A stretch of DNA of 55,258 nucleotides from Candidatus Omnitrophota bacterium. Lineage in GTDB: Bacteria; Omnitrophota; Gorgyraeia; Zapsychrales; Zapsychraceae. Where the stretch lies: assembly GCA_016214285.1 (NCBI GenBank), contig JACROV010000041.1:1-55258 (forward strand). The letters run 5' to 3'. A program made the translations under genes and the position numbers. Position 1 is the stretch's first letter. Every line of letters begins with the position of its first letter. Below the pieces are notes generated by a model, which had not been told where the DNA came from, searched no databases, and worked only from the letters and a program-made list of their open reading frames with translations. Positions 23,920 through 32,354 of this stretch are shown here, one piece after another.

Positions 23920-25059
23920 CTATGTATTAAATACCTTTTGCGCGGCTGCAACACCGGATCCCAACGTAAATTTATATCCCAGTTTCAATAAAACTTTTTC
24001 CAAACAGGATATGCCCGTCAGGATATCATATTCGTCAACGCAGCCCATATGGGCGATGCGGATGATCTTCCCCTTGAGCGAATCCTGCCCGCCGGCGACC
24101 GAGATCCCGTGGGTGTCGCGCATGATCTTGACCACTTTATTGCCGTCCACCTCCGGCGGAAGCTTGATGGCCGTCAGGACATTGGACTGGCATGATTCAT
24201 CCGTGAAGATCGACAATCCCAGCGCCTTGGCCGCTTCCCGCGTGCCTTTGGCCAGCCGCGCGTAAGAGGCGAACAAATTGGGCAGGCCTTCCTGCTTCAT
24301 GCGCCGCAGGCTTTCATTAAGCGCGATGACGATACCGATGGCCGGCGTAAAAGGCGTATCGATATCCGCCATGGCTTCTTTGGACTTGCGCAGATCAAAA
24401 TAATAGCGCGGGCTTTCGCAGGTTTCGACCAGCTTAAACGCCTTTGGACTTAACGAAATGAACGCCAGCCCCGGTGGAAGCATGAACCCTTTATGCCCGG
24501 CGGAAACAACCACGTCGACGCCCCAGTTGTCCATCTGCAGATCGATGATTCCGAGTCCGCTAATCGCGTCAACGACCAGGACCGCGCCGGTATCGCGGAC
24601 AACGCGGGCAGCCGCCTCAACATCGGTCGTGACCCCGGTGGATGTTTCGCTCTGCGTGATAAAAACCGCTTTGATATCCTTGTGCGCGTCGAGTATTTTC
24701 TTGATCTGCGCCGGGTCAACCGCCTTGCCCCACGGGACCTGGATCACATGCGGTTCAACCCCGTAACTGCGGCAAAGCTCGCTCCAGCGCTCGCCGAATT
24801 TTCCGCCTTCGACCGTAATGGCCTTATCTCCTGGGGAAAGCAGATTGCACACGGACGCTTCCATCGCTCCCGTCCCGGAGCAGGTGAGCAGATAAACATC
24901 ATTTTTTGTCTGGAAAACCTGTTTTAACCCTTCGACGGCTTCTTTAAGGTTCTCCTGGAACTGCGGCGTGCGGTGATGGATGATCGGCCGCCCCAACGCC
25001 GCGCAAATTTCCGGCGGGATCTGGGTCGGTCCGGGGGTAAGCAGCAAATTGCGTTTCAT
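23920..25059 (-). CDS. Class V aminotransferase (serine/alanine-glyoxylate type), candidate phosphoserine aminotransferase
   Basis: A PLP enzyme of about 379 aa. LLLTPGPTQIPP and the IHHRTPQF block mark the serine-pyruvate/alanine-glyoxylate branch, CSGTGAMEASVCNLL binds the cofactor phosphate, VVDAISGLG has the ring-stacking Asp, and VSAGHKGFMLPPG holds the Schiff-base Lys. It lies 24 bases before serA, and such serA-linked enzymes have been shown or proposed to act as SerC in several lineages. No canonical serC is present in the window. The start is ATG 25059; a TTG at 25065 is possible. Confidence 0.85.
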   Translation of the reverse strand: MKRNLLLTPGPTQIPPEICAALGRPIIHHRTPQFQENLKEAVEGLKQVFQTKNDVYLLTCSGTGAMEASVCNLLSPGDKAITVEGGKFGERWSELCRSYGVEPHVIQVPWGKAVDPAQIKKILDAHKDIKAVFITQSETSTGVTTDVEAAARVVRDTGAVLVVDAISGLGIIDLQMDNWGVDVVVSAGHKGFMLPPGLAFISLSPKAFKLVETCESPRYYFDLRKSKEAMADIDTPFTPAIGIVIALNESLRRMKQEGLPNLFASYARLAKGTREAAKALGLSIFTDESCQSNVLTAIKLPPEVDGNKVVKIMRDTHGISVAGGQDSLKGKIIRIAHMGCVDEYDILTGISCLEKVLLKLGYKFTLGSGVAAAQKVFNT

Positions 25060-25096
25060 GGTCAAATACCTTTCTGTCTAAAACTCAAATTAATGC

Positions 25097-25711
25097 CTAG
25101 CTTTTCTTTGTTGTGCGTATGCTTGTAATGACTTCATCAACCAGTCCGTACTCTCTGGCTTCTTCCGCGCTCATATAAAAATCCCGGTCGGAGTCCCTGT
25201 GGATCCGCTCGAGCGGTTGTCCGGTATGATTTGCCAATATTTGGCTCAAGGTTTCCTTCATCCGCAGGATTTCTTTGGCCTGGATCGAAATGTCACTGGC
25301 CGTTCCCTGCGTGCCGCCCCAGGGCTGATGGATCATGATCCGCGAGTACGGCAAAGCGAATCGTTTGCCTTTGGCGCCGGCCGCCAATAGCAGCGACCCC
25401 ATGCTCGCGGCCTGGCCCAAACAAAAAGTGGAAACATCAGGTTTTACGAACTGCATCGTATCGTAAATGGCCAGTCCCGCCGTGACCGAACCACCCGGCG
25501 AATTGATGTACACGCTGATATCTTTGTTCGCGTCTTCGCTTTGTAAAAAAAGCAATTGCGCGATGATGAGATTGGCAACGCTATCATCGATAGCGGTGCC
25601 GATAAAAACGATCCTTTCTTTGAGCAGCCGCGAATAAATGTCGTAGGCGCGTTCACCCTGTGACGTTTTCTCGACGACCATCGGGACAAGCACTTGCGAT
25701 TTCGGATCCAT
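25097..25711 (-). CDS. clpP: ATP-dependent Clp protease proteolytic subunit
   Basis: ClpP forms the tetradecameric chamber that degrades proteins unfolded by ClpX or ClpA. The Ser is in [14 protein letters not shown] (Ser near 99), the His in [13 protein letters not shown] (near 124), and the Asp in the later [11 protein letters not shown] block. It is 204 aa, the normal size. It follows trigger factor by one base, the usual tig-clpP order, but clpX is not next; the aminotransferase follows instead. Confidence 0.97.
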   Translation of the reverse strand: MDPKSQVLVPMVVEKTSQGERAYDIYSRLLKERIVFIGTAIDDSVANLIIAQLLFLQSEDANKDISVYINSPGGSVTAGLAIYDTMQFVKPDVSTFCLGQAASMGSLLLAAGAKGKRFALPYSRIMIHQPWGGTQGTASDISIQAKEILRMKETLSQILANHTGQPLERIHRDSDRDFYMSAEEAREYGLVDEVITSIRTTKKS

Positions 25712-25712
25712 C

Positions 25713-26606
25713 TTATTTTGCCTCCTCCCATTCTGCTTCTTTAAGTAAAAATTCCATGACCTTCACGGCCAGATTTTCGTTTTCCTTGACCGGTATGCTT
25801 TCTTGTTCGGCAATTTTGTCGAGGATCAAATATATGCGAATGTCTTTTTCAACGGATCCTTCGAGCTGCGGAAGGATCTCCTCTTCTTTCTTCCTGTTCT
25901 CCTCAGGGGATAGTCCCTGCGACGCGAGCCGCCTGCGGATATCTTCGAGCCGGTGCGCCAGCTGCTTTTTGACCATTGAAGCCGGCGTTGTCAATTGGGC
26001 CTTTTTCAGGAGATGCTCCGCGACCTGATTCTCGACATCCATCCGGTTGTGACGGTCTTTATCGATCTCCAGTTGACGGGTGAGCGACCTGGTGAATTCT
26101 TCAAGGCTGGGGAAACCCAACCCATGGGCGAAAGCGTCATCGATGGTGACCTCTTTGCCTTCCCCCTGGCCTTTCTTGAAAAATTCCAGAGTCTTATTGA
26201 GTTCTTCCGTTGTAACGGTTGAGCTTTTGCGCGTGACCTTGATCTTTTTGTAATCACTGATCTTGACTTCGGGTTTGACGTCCAGCTTGGCGGTAAAGGT
26301 CACCTTGCCCTCGTTGATATTTACGTCCAGAATTTCCGGCAGGTCGATCGGCCTGATCTTTTCTTTCTCCAGCCCCTCCTGATAAACCTCAGGGATCAGC
26401 TCTTTCATGACCTCTTCCCGGGCGAGCCTGTTGTGTTGGGATTCAAGGATATGCCGCGGGACCTTGCCTTGCCGGAATCCTTTCACTTTCACCACTTTTC
26501 CGAGCTCTTCATAGACCTTGTCGAATTTTTCTGAGACGCGCTCCCGCGGGACTTCGAATTTCAATTCCCACCGGTTTGCGTCGAGCTTCTTAACGGCTAA
26601 TTTCAT
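25713..26606 (-). CDS. tig: Trigger factor lacking the PPIase domain
   Basis: Trigger factor binds the ribosome at the exit tunnel and holds nascent chains. The ribosome-binding tail loop is [13 protein letters not shown] near residue 44, and the N-terminal domain runs to about residue 145. A normal protein (~430 aa) next has an FKBP-type PPIase domain; this one (297 aa) goes from [13 protein letters not shown] directly to [16 protein letters not shown] of the C-terminal chaperone arms. A few other bacteria lack this domain, which is dispensable for holding chains. It is the first gene before clpP. Confidence 0.93.
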   Translation of the reverse strand: MKLAVKKLDANRWELKFEVPRERVSEKFDKVYEELGKVVKVKGFRQGKVPRHILESQHNRLAREEVMKELIPEVYQEGLEKEKIRPIDLPEILDVNINEGKVTFTAKLDVKPEVKISDYKKIKVTRKSSTVTTEELNKTLEFFKKGQGEGKEVTIDDAFAHGLGFPSLEEFTRSLTRQLEIDKDRHNRMDVENQVAEHLLKKAQLTTPASMVKKQLAHRLEDIRRRLASQGLSPEENRKKEEEILPQLEGSVEKDIRIYLILDKIAEQESIPVKENENLAVKVMEFLLKEAEWEEAK

Positions 26607-26638
26607 GAATTGACTGCCTCCTCCAGGATTGATTGACG

Positions 26639-27367
26639 TTACATTCTAAACTTTTCACCAAGATAAATCTTTTTCGCCTCCGGATCGTTGATCAGATCCT
26701 GCGCCGTGCCCGAGATAAGGATCTTTCCATCGGCGATCAGATACGCCCGGTCCGTAATGGAAAGTGTTTCCCTTACATTATGATCTGTCAAAAGGATCCC
26801 CAGCCCGCGCTGTTTTAAATTTCTAATGATCTCCTGCGCTTCCGCTACTACGATCGGATCAATGCCGGAAAAAGGTTCGTCCAGCAAAAGAAACGACGGG
26901 TTCGTCACCAATGCCCGGGTAATTTCAAGACGACGACGTTCCCCCCCCGACAACGTGTAGGCCTTATTCTTGGCCAGGTGCGCGATGTTCAATTCTTCCA
27001 GTAAAGACTGCAGCCGTTTCTTGCGTTCCCGCGGGCTAAGCGGCAAAGTTTCCAGGATCGCCAGGATGTTCTCGGCAACGGTCAGTTTCCGGAAGATCGA
27101 CGGCTCCTGCGCCAGATATCCCATTCCCAGCTTGCACCGCTCATGGATGGACTTATAAGTGATATTTTCATTATCAAAGAATATTTCGCCCGCGTTCGGT
27201 TTAATAATACCGACGGCCATATAAAAGGTGGTCGTCTTGCCGGCACCGTTGGGACCCAGCAGTCCGACAATTTCCGAACGGCCGACGGAAATGCTCAATC
27301 CGTCCACGACCTGGCGTTGACCGTACTTCTTGACCAGATTTCTAGTTTCCAAGAGCTGTAATGGCAT
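26639..27367 (-). CDS. lptB: LPS export ABC transporter ATP-binding protein
   Basis: LptB powers extraction of LPS from the inner membrane with LptFG. Walker A is GLLGPNGAGKTTTFY, the Q-loop region has LAQEPSIFRKLTV, the signature is LSGGERRRLEIARA-like (here LSGGERRRLEITRAL), Walker B is FLLLDEPFSGIDP, and the switch His is in LLTDHNVRETL. All are standard for LptB. It overlaps the upstream lptC-lptA gene by 26 bases. lptF and lptG are not in the window. Confidence 0.95.
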   Translation of the reverse strand: MPLQLLETRNLVKKYGQRQVVDGLSISVGRSEIVGLLGPNGAGKTTTFYMAVGIIKPNAGEIFFDNENITYKSIHERCKLGMGYLAQEPSIFRKLTVAENILAILETLPLSPRERKKRLQSLLEELNIAHLAKNKAYTLSGGERRRLEITRALVTNPSFLLLDEPFSGIDPIVVAEAQEIIRNLKQRGLGILLTDHNVRETLSITDRAYLIADGKILISGTAQDLINDPEAKKIYLGEKFRM

Positions 27368-28169
27368 TGTCCCCTTCAGTGACCAGGATGAGTTTCGGCC
27401 GGCCGGAAAGCGTCAGGCGTTTTTCCTCGCCGTTATAAACGGCCTTGTCGGCAAATGACTGGTTGGCTCCACGGATGATCACGACATGGCCGGTGCAGAT
27501 CATGTTTTTAATTCCCTTTTTAGTTTCATCGAAATAAATTTCCATCCGGTCGGCCTTCAAGGTCTGGTCCGTCTGCACGGCAACGACATTATCCTCAAAG
27601 ACCGCGTACGATTTGCTCTGGTCGATCTCCATCGGCCCATCGGAGGTGATGGTTATAGTCGATGTGATCTCCGAATCGGGTTTTGTGTCCATCGTGACGG
27701 TCACATCCTGGTCGATCTGCGCCGTTTTCATGGCCGGATGCGCTTCCATCCCCGTGCCGGTCATCGTCATGTCCTTATCCGTGATCCTGACATCATCTTT
27801 TGTTTTGACCAGATCTTCGTTACGGTTCCAGTCCAACGAATCGGTCGTCATCCGGGTTCCCCGCTCGCTGGTAATGACGACATCTTTTTCCAGGTGGATC
27901 GTGCTGCTCTTCTGATCGATCGTTCCGGTCTTGGCCGTCAGATAGACTTTTTCTTCGCCGTAGGACTCGGCGTCCACGTTTGAGATCTTGATTTTGTCGC
28001 CCAAAATATCGGCGTTGTCTCCGTTAACGGTCCAGGCTTTTTTCCCGTCTTCGGTATATCCCTGAAGATTGAAGCCCTCAAATTGCTGGCCGGGCTCACC
28101 GGCCCAGACAACTTCGGTTGCCCCCATCATAACAATCAGTAATAACGAAAATATGCGATTTTCTTGCAT
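27342..28169 (-). CDS. Fused LptC-LptA periplasmic LPS transport protein
   Basis: A 275-aa protein with a signal peptide (about 1-23, ending in VVWAG). Residues about 28-140 match an LptC-type beta-jellyroll (GFNLQGYTEDGKKAWTVNG, VYLTAKTGTIDQ, RMTTDSLDW). Residues about 165-270 match an LptA/OstA domain (SDGPMEIDQSKSYAVFEDN, LKADRMEIYF, ICTGHVVII, KAVYNGEEKRLTLSG). LptC and LptA are separate proteins in E. coli, and their jellyrolls stack into one periplasmic bridge; here they appear to be one chain. It sits between kdsC and lptB, exactly where separate lptC and lptA genes usually lie. Confidence 0.8.
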   Translation of the reverse strand: MQENRIFSLLLIVMMGATEVVWAGEPGQQFEGFNLQGYTEDGKKAWTVNGDNADILGDKIKISNVDAESYGEEKVYLTAKTGTIDQKSSTIHLEKDVVITSERGTRMTTDSLDWNRNEDLVKTKDDVRITDKDMTMTGTGMEAHPAMKTAQIDQDVTVTMDTKPDSEITSTITITSDGPMEIDQSKSYAVFEDNVVAVQTDQTLKADRMEIYFDETKKGIKNMICTGHVVIIRGANQSFADKAVYNGEEKRLTLSGRPKLILVTEGDNAITALGN

Positions 28170-28173
28170 GTGA

Positions 28174-28701
28174 TCATTTTTCCATCTGCGCGACGATATT
28201 CTTCCATTTCCCCTGCGCCTTGAGAATTAATTCAATCACTTCACGTACCGCCCCGGCACCCCCTCTGCGTGTCGTCACGTAATGGGCGATTTTTTTAAGC
28301 TCATCCATGGCATTGGGCACGGCAACGGCAAGACCAACCCGTTTTAATACCGGCAGGTCCGGGAGGTCATCACCCATAAAACAGACTTGTTCGTCCGTAC
28401 AGCCTGACTCACGGATCAAACGTTCGTAGGCGCTTGTTTTAGGATACGCATCCTGACAGATTTTGTCAATTTTTAAGTCTTCGGCACGGGCCGTCACTGC
28501 TGGCGATGAGCGTGCCGAAAGAATGGCCGTCTTTATTCCCGCCTGGCGCAATAACACAAGCCCGAAACCATCTTGCACGTCGAAAAATTTGAGTTCTTTT
28601 CCCTGCGCGTCCACGACGATCTTACCATCCGTCAGGACACCATCCACGTCCATGGCCAGAAGTTTTATTTTATTTAGCTTTGTTTTCAGCGTCTTGTTCA
28701 T
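28174..28701 (-). CDS. kdsC: Kdo 8-phosphate phosphatase
   Basis: KdsC removes phosphate from Kdo-8-phosphate. It is a HAD-family enzyme: the nucleophile motif is MDVDGVLTDGKI (Asp near 18 and 20), motif II is ILSARSS, and motif IV is CFMGDDLPDLPVL. The 175-aa size lacks any cap domain, as in KdsC/YrbI. The start overlaps the kdsD stop (ATGA) and the gene is followed by the lptC-lptA fusion, as in many Gram-negative bacteria. Confidence 0.94.
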   Translation of the reverse strand: MNKTLKTKLNKIKLLAMDVDGVLTDGKIVVDAQGKELKFFDVQDGFGLVLLRQAGIKTAILSARSSPAVTARAEDLKIDKICQDAYPKTSAYERLIRESGCTDEQVCFMGDDLPDLPVLKRVGLAVAVPNAMDELKKIAHYVTTRRGGAGAVREVIELILKAQGKWKNIVAQMEK

Positions 28702-29657
28702 ACCAGTCCTGCGCGTAAAAGGTCCTGGACGTCCAGCAGCCCGACCAGCCGGCGGCGATTGTCCAATACGGGGACCTCATCGATCTTTTTCTCTTTCAAG
28801 ATATTGAGAGCCTCAGCCGCCAGTTTATCCTTCAAGATCGTTATGGGCTTGCGCGTCATCACCTCCGACACGCGGCGTTCCAGGACATTGGTGCTGGATT
28901 CCAGGTGCCGGCGCAGATCGCCGTCGGTAAATATCCCCACGAATTTTCCGCGCCTGTCTAAAACGCAGGCGGAACCGCAGCGTGCCCGGGTAATGGCGAA
29001 CAGGACTTGTTTGACCTTCATGTTCTCACGGACCCTGGGATGGTGCGCGCCTTTGCGCATAATGTCTTCAACCCTCAACAAAAGCCTGCGCCCGAGCATC
29101 CCTCCGGGATGATAAAAAGCGAAATCTTCTTTCTGAAATCCCTTGCGCACAATCAGGCAAGCCGCCAACGCGTCACCCATCACCAGCGTCGCCGTTGTGG
29201 AAGCCATCGGGGCCAGCCCCAGAGGACACCCCTCTTCTTTTACCGAGACATCCAGCAGGACATCCGCGTGTTTAGCCAGTGTCGAATGCCTGTTCCCGGT
29301 CATGGCGATCGTTCGGGAACCGATTTTTTTGATAAGCGGTAAAAGCCGCTTTGTCTCTTCCGTTTCGCCGCTGCTCGAAATAATAATGACAACATCATTG
29401 CGGGTCACTTGCCCCAAATCGCCGTGGATGGCTTCCGCGCTGTGCATCCACAAACTGGGTGTGCCCGTCGAGGAAAACGTGGAGGCGATCTTGCGTCCGA
29501 TGATCCCCGTCTTGCCCATGCCGGCGACGATCACGCGGCCTTTGCATTTGGCGATCAGGTCAACGGCTTTCACAAAATCACGGTTGATCCGCCCGATTAA
29601 ATCCGCGACGGCTTTGGCTTCGGTCGCGATGACTTCTTTGGCTTTTTGGATCGTCAT
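28698..29657 (-). CDS. kdsD: Arabinose-5-phosphate isomerase KdsD/KpsF
   Basis: The enzyme converts ribulose 5-phosphate to arabinose 5-phosphate, the Kdo precursor. An N-terminal SIS sugar-isomerase domain has GKTGIIGRKIASTFSSTG, HGDLGQV and SSSGETEETKRL. Two CBS domains follow (VEDIMRKGAHHPRV and VSEVMTRKPIT). The 319-aa length is normal. It sits with kdsA, kdsB and kdsC in one run, so the entire route from ribulose 5-phosphate to CMP-Kdo is present. Confidence 0.95.
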   Translation of the reverse strand: MTIQKAKEVIATEAKAVADLIGRINRDFVKAVDLIAKCKGRVIVAGMGKTGIIGRKIASTFSSTGTPSLWMHSAEAIHGDLGQVTRNDVVIIISSSGETEETKRLLPLIKKIGSRTIAMTGNRHSTLAKHADVLLDVSVKEEGCPLGLAPMASTTATLVMGDALAACLIVRKGFQKEDFAFYHPGGMLGRRLLLRVEDIMRKGAHHPRVRENMKVKQVLFAITRARCGSACVLDRRGKFVGIFTDGDLRRHLESSTNVLERRVSEVMTRKPITILKDKLAAEALNILKEKKIDEVPVLDNRRRLVGLLDVQDLLRAGLV

Positions 29658-29658
29658 T

Positions 29659-30498
29659 TTATCCTTTATGCGTTCGCTTGATGATCCTGTCGATCGCCTG
29701 CAAATCCATGAGTAATTTTTTAAGCGCGTTGAGCGCTAACATATTCGGCCCGTCCGAAAGCGCTTTGGCGGGATTGGGATGAACTTCCATGAAAACGGCA
29801 TCACATCCGGAGGCAACGGCGGCGCGCGACAAAAGCGGAATATACTCGCTCTGGCCTCCGGAAGCGGTCGCCAATCCTCCCGGCTGCTGCACGCTGTGCG
29901 TGGCGTCAAAGACGACAGGGTAACCGGTTTCCCGCATAATGCTCAATGACCGAAAGTCACTGACCAGCGTGTTGTACCCAAAACTTGTCCCGCGCTCGGT
30001 CAACAAGATATTATGATTACCTGTGCTCTCCACTTTTTTGACGACCTCCGTCATGTCCCATGGCGCCAAAAATTGTCCCTTTTTGATATTCACGGATTTG
30101 CCGGTCTTTCCGGCCTCCAAAAGAAGGTCCGTCTGCCGGCATAAAAAAGCGGGGATCTGCAACACGTCGAGGACTCCGGCGGCTTGTTCGATCTCCTGCG
30201 GAGTGTGCACGTCGCTTAAAACCGGAAGTTTGAATTCTCTTCTGACTTCGGCTAAAACGTCAAGCCCTTCGGCCCAGCCGGGCCCGCGAAATGAACGGAT
30301 GGACGTACGGTTGGCCTTATCGTAACTTGCCTTGAAAATGAGCGGGACCTTGACCTGTGCCGTGATCCCTTTTAACGCCCGCGCGATATTCAAAGTCATT
30401 TTCCGGCTTTCGATGACGCACGGCCCGGCGATCAAAACGAAAGGTTTTCCCCCGCCGATCTTGACTGAACCGACCTGAACTATTCTGTTTTTCGTCAT
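29659..30498 (-). CDS. kdsA: Kdo-8-phosphate synthase
   Basis: KdsA condenses arabinose 5-phosphate with phosphoenolpyruvate. The barrel pattern includes FVLIAGPCVIES, FKASYDKANRTS, SDVHTPQEIEQA, DVLQIPAFLCRQTDLL and FDATHSVQQPGG. A Cys in IAGPCV, present here, is found in the metal-dependent KdsA class. It is 279 aa. It lies one base before kdsD. Confidence 0.96.
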   Translation of the reverse strand: MTKNRIVQVGSVKIGGGKPFVLIAGPCVIESRKMTLNIARALKGITAQVKVPLIFKASYDKANRTSIRSFRGPGWAEGLDVLAEVRREFKLPVLSDVHTPQEIEQAAGVLDVLQIPAFLCRQTDLLLEAGKTGKSVNIKKGQFLAPWDMTEVVKKVESTGNHNILLTERGTSFGYNTLVSDFRSLSIMRETGYPVVFDATHSVQQPGGLATASGGQSEYIPLLSRAAVASGCDAVFMEVHPNPAKALSDGPNMLALNALKKLLMDLQAIDRIIKRTHKG

Positions 30499-30552
30499 TA
30501 GAAAATCAACTCCGTCTGCGCCTTTTGGAATGCGCCGCTCTATCCCGACGCG

Positions 30553-31281
30553 CTACCGCAAAAGTTTTTCCACCCGCGCCAGATCCTGTGGCGTGTCCAC
30601 GCCGACCGTTTCAATGTCGGTGAGGATCGTTTTGATCTTGACGCCCGCCTCCAGCGCCCTTAATTGTTCCAGATGTTCCGTTTGTTCCAGCCGTGATTCC
30701 GGCATATCTTTGAATTTCAACAAAAAACTCTTGCGGTACGCGTAGATCCCCAGATGCTTGTAATATCGGATCTTCCGGATCCCTGTCCGGTCCCGGTCGC
30801 AAGGAATGACCGAACGTGAGAAGTACAATGCGTTATCACGCGCGTCGACGACGACTTTAACGACATTGGGGTTCTCCAACTCGTCCTTCGTCCGGATGAG
30901 CTTGATCGCCGTTGCCATCAAACAATCCGGATCTTTACTCAGCGCCGTCACCAGACCATCAATGACACTGTGATGGATGAGCGGTTCATCACCTTGAATA
31001 TTAACGATAATATCGGCCGAAACATCCGCCGCGGCTTGCGCGACACGATCTGTGCCGGAGGCGTGATCTTTGGACGTCAAAACTGCTTTTGCTCCGAACG
31101 TTTTAGCGGCTTTTAGGATCCGGTCATCGTCGCAAGCGATGATGACTTCTTTAAGCAAACGGCTCCGCCGGGACCGTTGCCAGACGTGCTCGATCATCGG
31201 CTTACCGTTGATGTTCGCTAAAATCTTGCCTTCAAAACGCGTTGAACCCCAGCGGGCAGGAATAACGCCGATCGCTCGCAT
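30553..31281 (-). CDS. kdsB: 3-deoxy-manno-octulosonate cytidylyltransferase
   Basis: KdsB activates Kdo as CMP-Kdo for WaaA. The N-terminus IGVIPARWGSTRFEGK is the nucleotide-binding loop; GTDRVAQAA, NIQGDEPLI, YFSRSVIPCDRD, YKHLGIYAYRK and the final TVGVDTPQDLARVE are all family motifs. It is 242 aa, normal. It starts three bases after the heptose-7-phosphate kinase. The 54-base gap to kdsA contains no clear feature. Confidence 0.96.
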   Translation of the reverse strand: MRAIGVIPARWGSTRFEGKILANINGKPMIEHVWQRSRRSRLLKEVIIACDDDRILKAAKTFGAKAVLTSKDHASGTDRVAQAAADVSADIIVNIQGDEPLIHHSVIDGLVTALSKDPDCLMATAIKLIRTKDELENPNVVKVVVDARDNALYFSRSVIPCDRDRTGIRKIRYYKHLGIYAYRKSFLLKFKDMPESRLEQTEHLEQLRALEAGVKIKTILTDIETVGVDTPQDLARVEKLLR

Positions 31282-31284
31282 TGT

Positions 31285-32310
31285 TCACTGGCTCCCGACC
31301 GATTCCAAAAGCTCTGCTTTGGTCACGGCAACGGCGCCCAGTTTGCCGACCACAATTCCCGCGGCCAGATTGGCCAAAACCGCGGCTTCTTTTTTCTTTG
31401 CCCCGGCGCTCAAGCCCAACGTAAACGTGGCGATGACCGTATCCCCCGCGCCGGAAACGTCATAAACTTCTTTCGCACGGGTCTTGATAATAACGGGATC
31501 CTTTTGCTTTTCAAACAGCCGCATGCCGTGCTCACCCAAGGTAATCAAAAGGGAATCCAGGTTCAGGTACTTCAAAAGTTCTTTTCCCGCGAGATCAATG
31601 TCCCCGTCGGTTCGCAAACGGTCGAAATGGATCCCCAGTTTTTCCGGTAAAATTGCGGTAATTTTGATATTGCGAATGGCATTTTCGGTTTCCCTCAAAT
31701 TTGGAGTGATCGCCGTGACATTACGATAATAACTAAAATGCTCGACCTTCGGGTCGATGGTAATAATTTTTCTCTTAGCCAGCGCCATGTCCCGCACGAA
31801 ACTGACTAACTGGGGAGTGATCAGTCCTTTGCCGTAATCGGAAAGGATGACCGCGTCGCAGGACGGCAATGCCTGACGGACAAAATTCATGATTTTTTCA
31901 GAGACGAGCGTGTTGGGGGTATCCTCCGCCTTCTCGCGGTCGATGCGCACTACCTGCTGGTGTTGCGCGATAACCCGGGTTTTGCAGATGGTCGGCAAGG
32001 TCTTATCGATAAAAATACCCCGCGTATCGATCCCTTTTTGGCGAAGTTCCCTTGAGAGAATTTTTCCTTCCGGGTCATTCCCGATCTTCCCGACCAATAC
32101 GGCCCGCGCGCCCAAGCCGCATAAATTATGCGCCACATTCGCGGCCCCACCGGGCGTATAAAAAGCTTTCTCCTGCAAGACAACAGGGACAGGTGCTTCG
32201 GGCGACAAGCGGAAAACGCTGCCCTGGATGTACTGATCAAGGATAATATCCCCGATCACCATAATTTTTTTATTGTGAAATTTCGAAATGATGGAGTGAA
32301 GTTGTGCCAT
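31285..32310 (-). CDS. rfaE1: D-glycero-beta-D-manno-heptose-7-phosphate kinase (HldE N-terminal type)
   Basis: A PfkB/ribokinase-family sugar kinase for ADP-heptose synthesis. DIILDQYIQGSVFRLSPEAPVP near the start and TPGGAANVAHNL are signature blocks; YDVSGAGDTVIATFTLGLS holds the catalytic Asp and anion hole. The protein ends at the kinase, without the adenylyltransferase domain of full HldE, so rfaE2 must be elsewhere. I start at ATG 32310 (MAQLHSIISKF), with AAGG about ten bases upstream; the frame continues 17 codons further back, across the end of the GT9 gene. Confidence 0.9.
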   Translation of the reverse strand: MAQLHSIISKFHNKKIMVIGDIILDQYIQGSVFRLSPEAPVPVVLQEKAFYTPGGAANVAHNLCGLGARAVLVGKIGNDPEGKILSRELRQKGIDTRGIFIDKTLPTICKTRVIAQHQQVVRIDREKAEDTPNTLVSEKIMNFVRQALPSCDAVILSDYGKGLITPQLVSFVRDMALAKRKIITIDPKVEHFSYYRNVTAITPNLRETENAIRNIKITAILPEKLGIHFDRLRTDGDIDLAGKELLKYLNLDSLLITLGEHGMRLFEKQKDPVIIKTRAKEVYDVSGAGDTVIATFTLGLSAGAKKKEAAVLANLAAGIVVGKLGAVAVTKAELLESVGSQ

Positions 32311-32354
32311 ATCGGGCTGCCCTTTAGTCTTTGAACCAAAAGAAACGAAGGATT

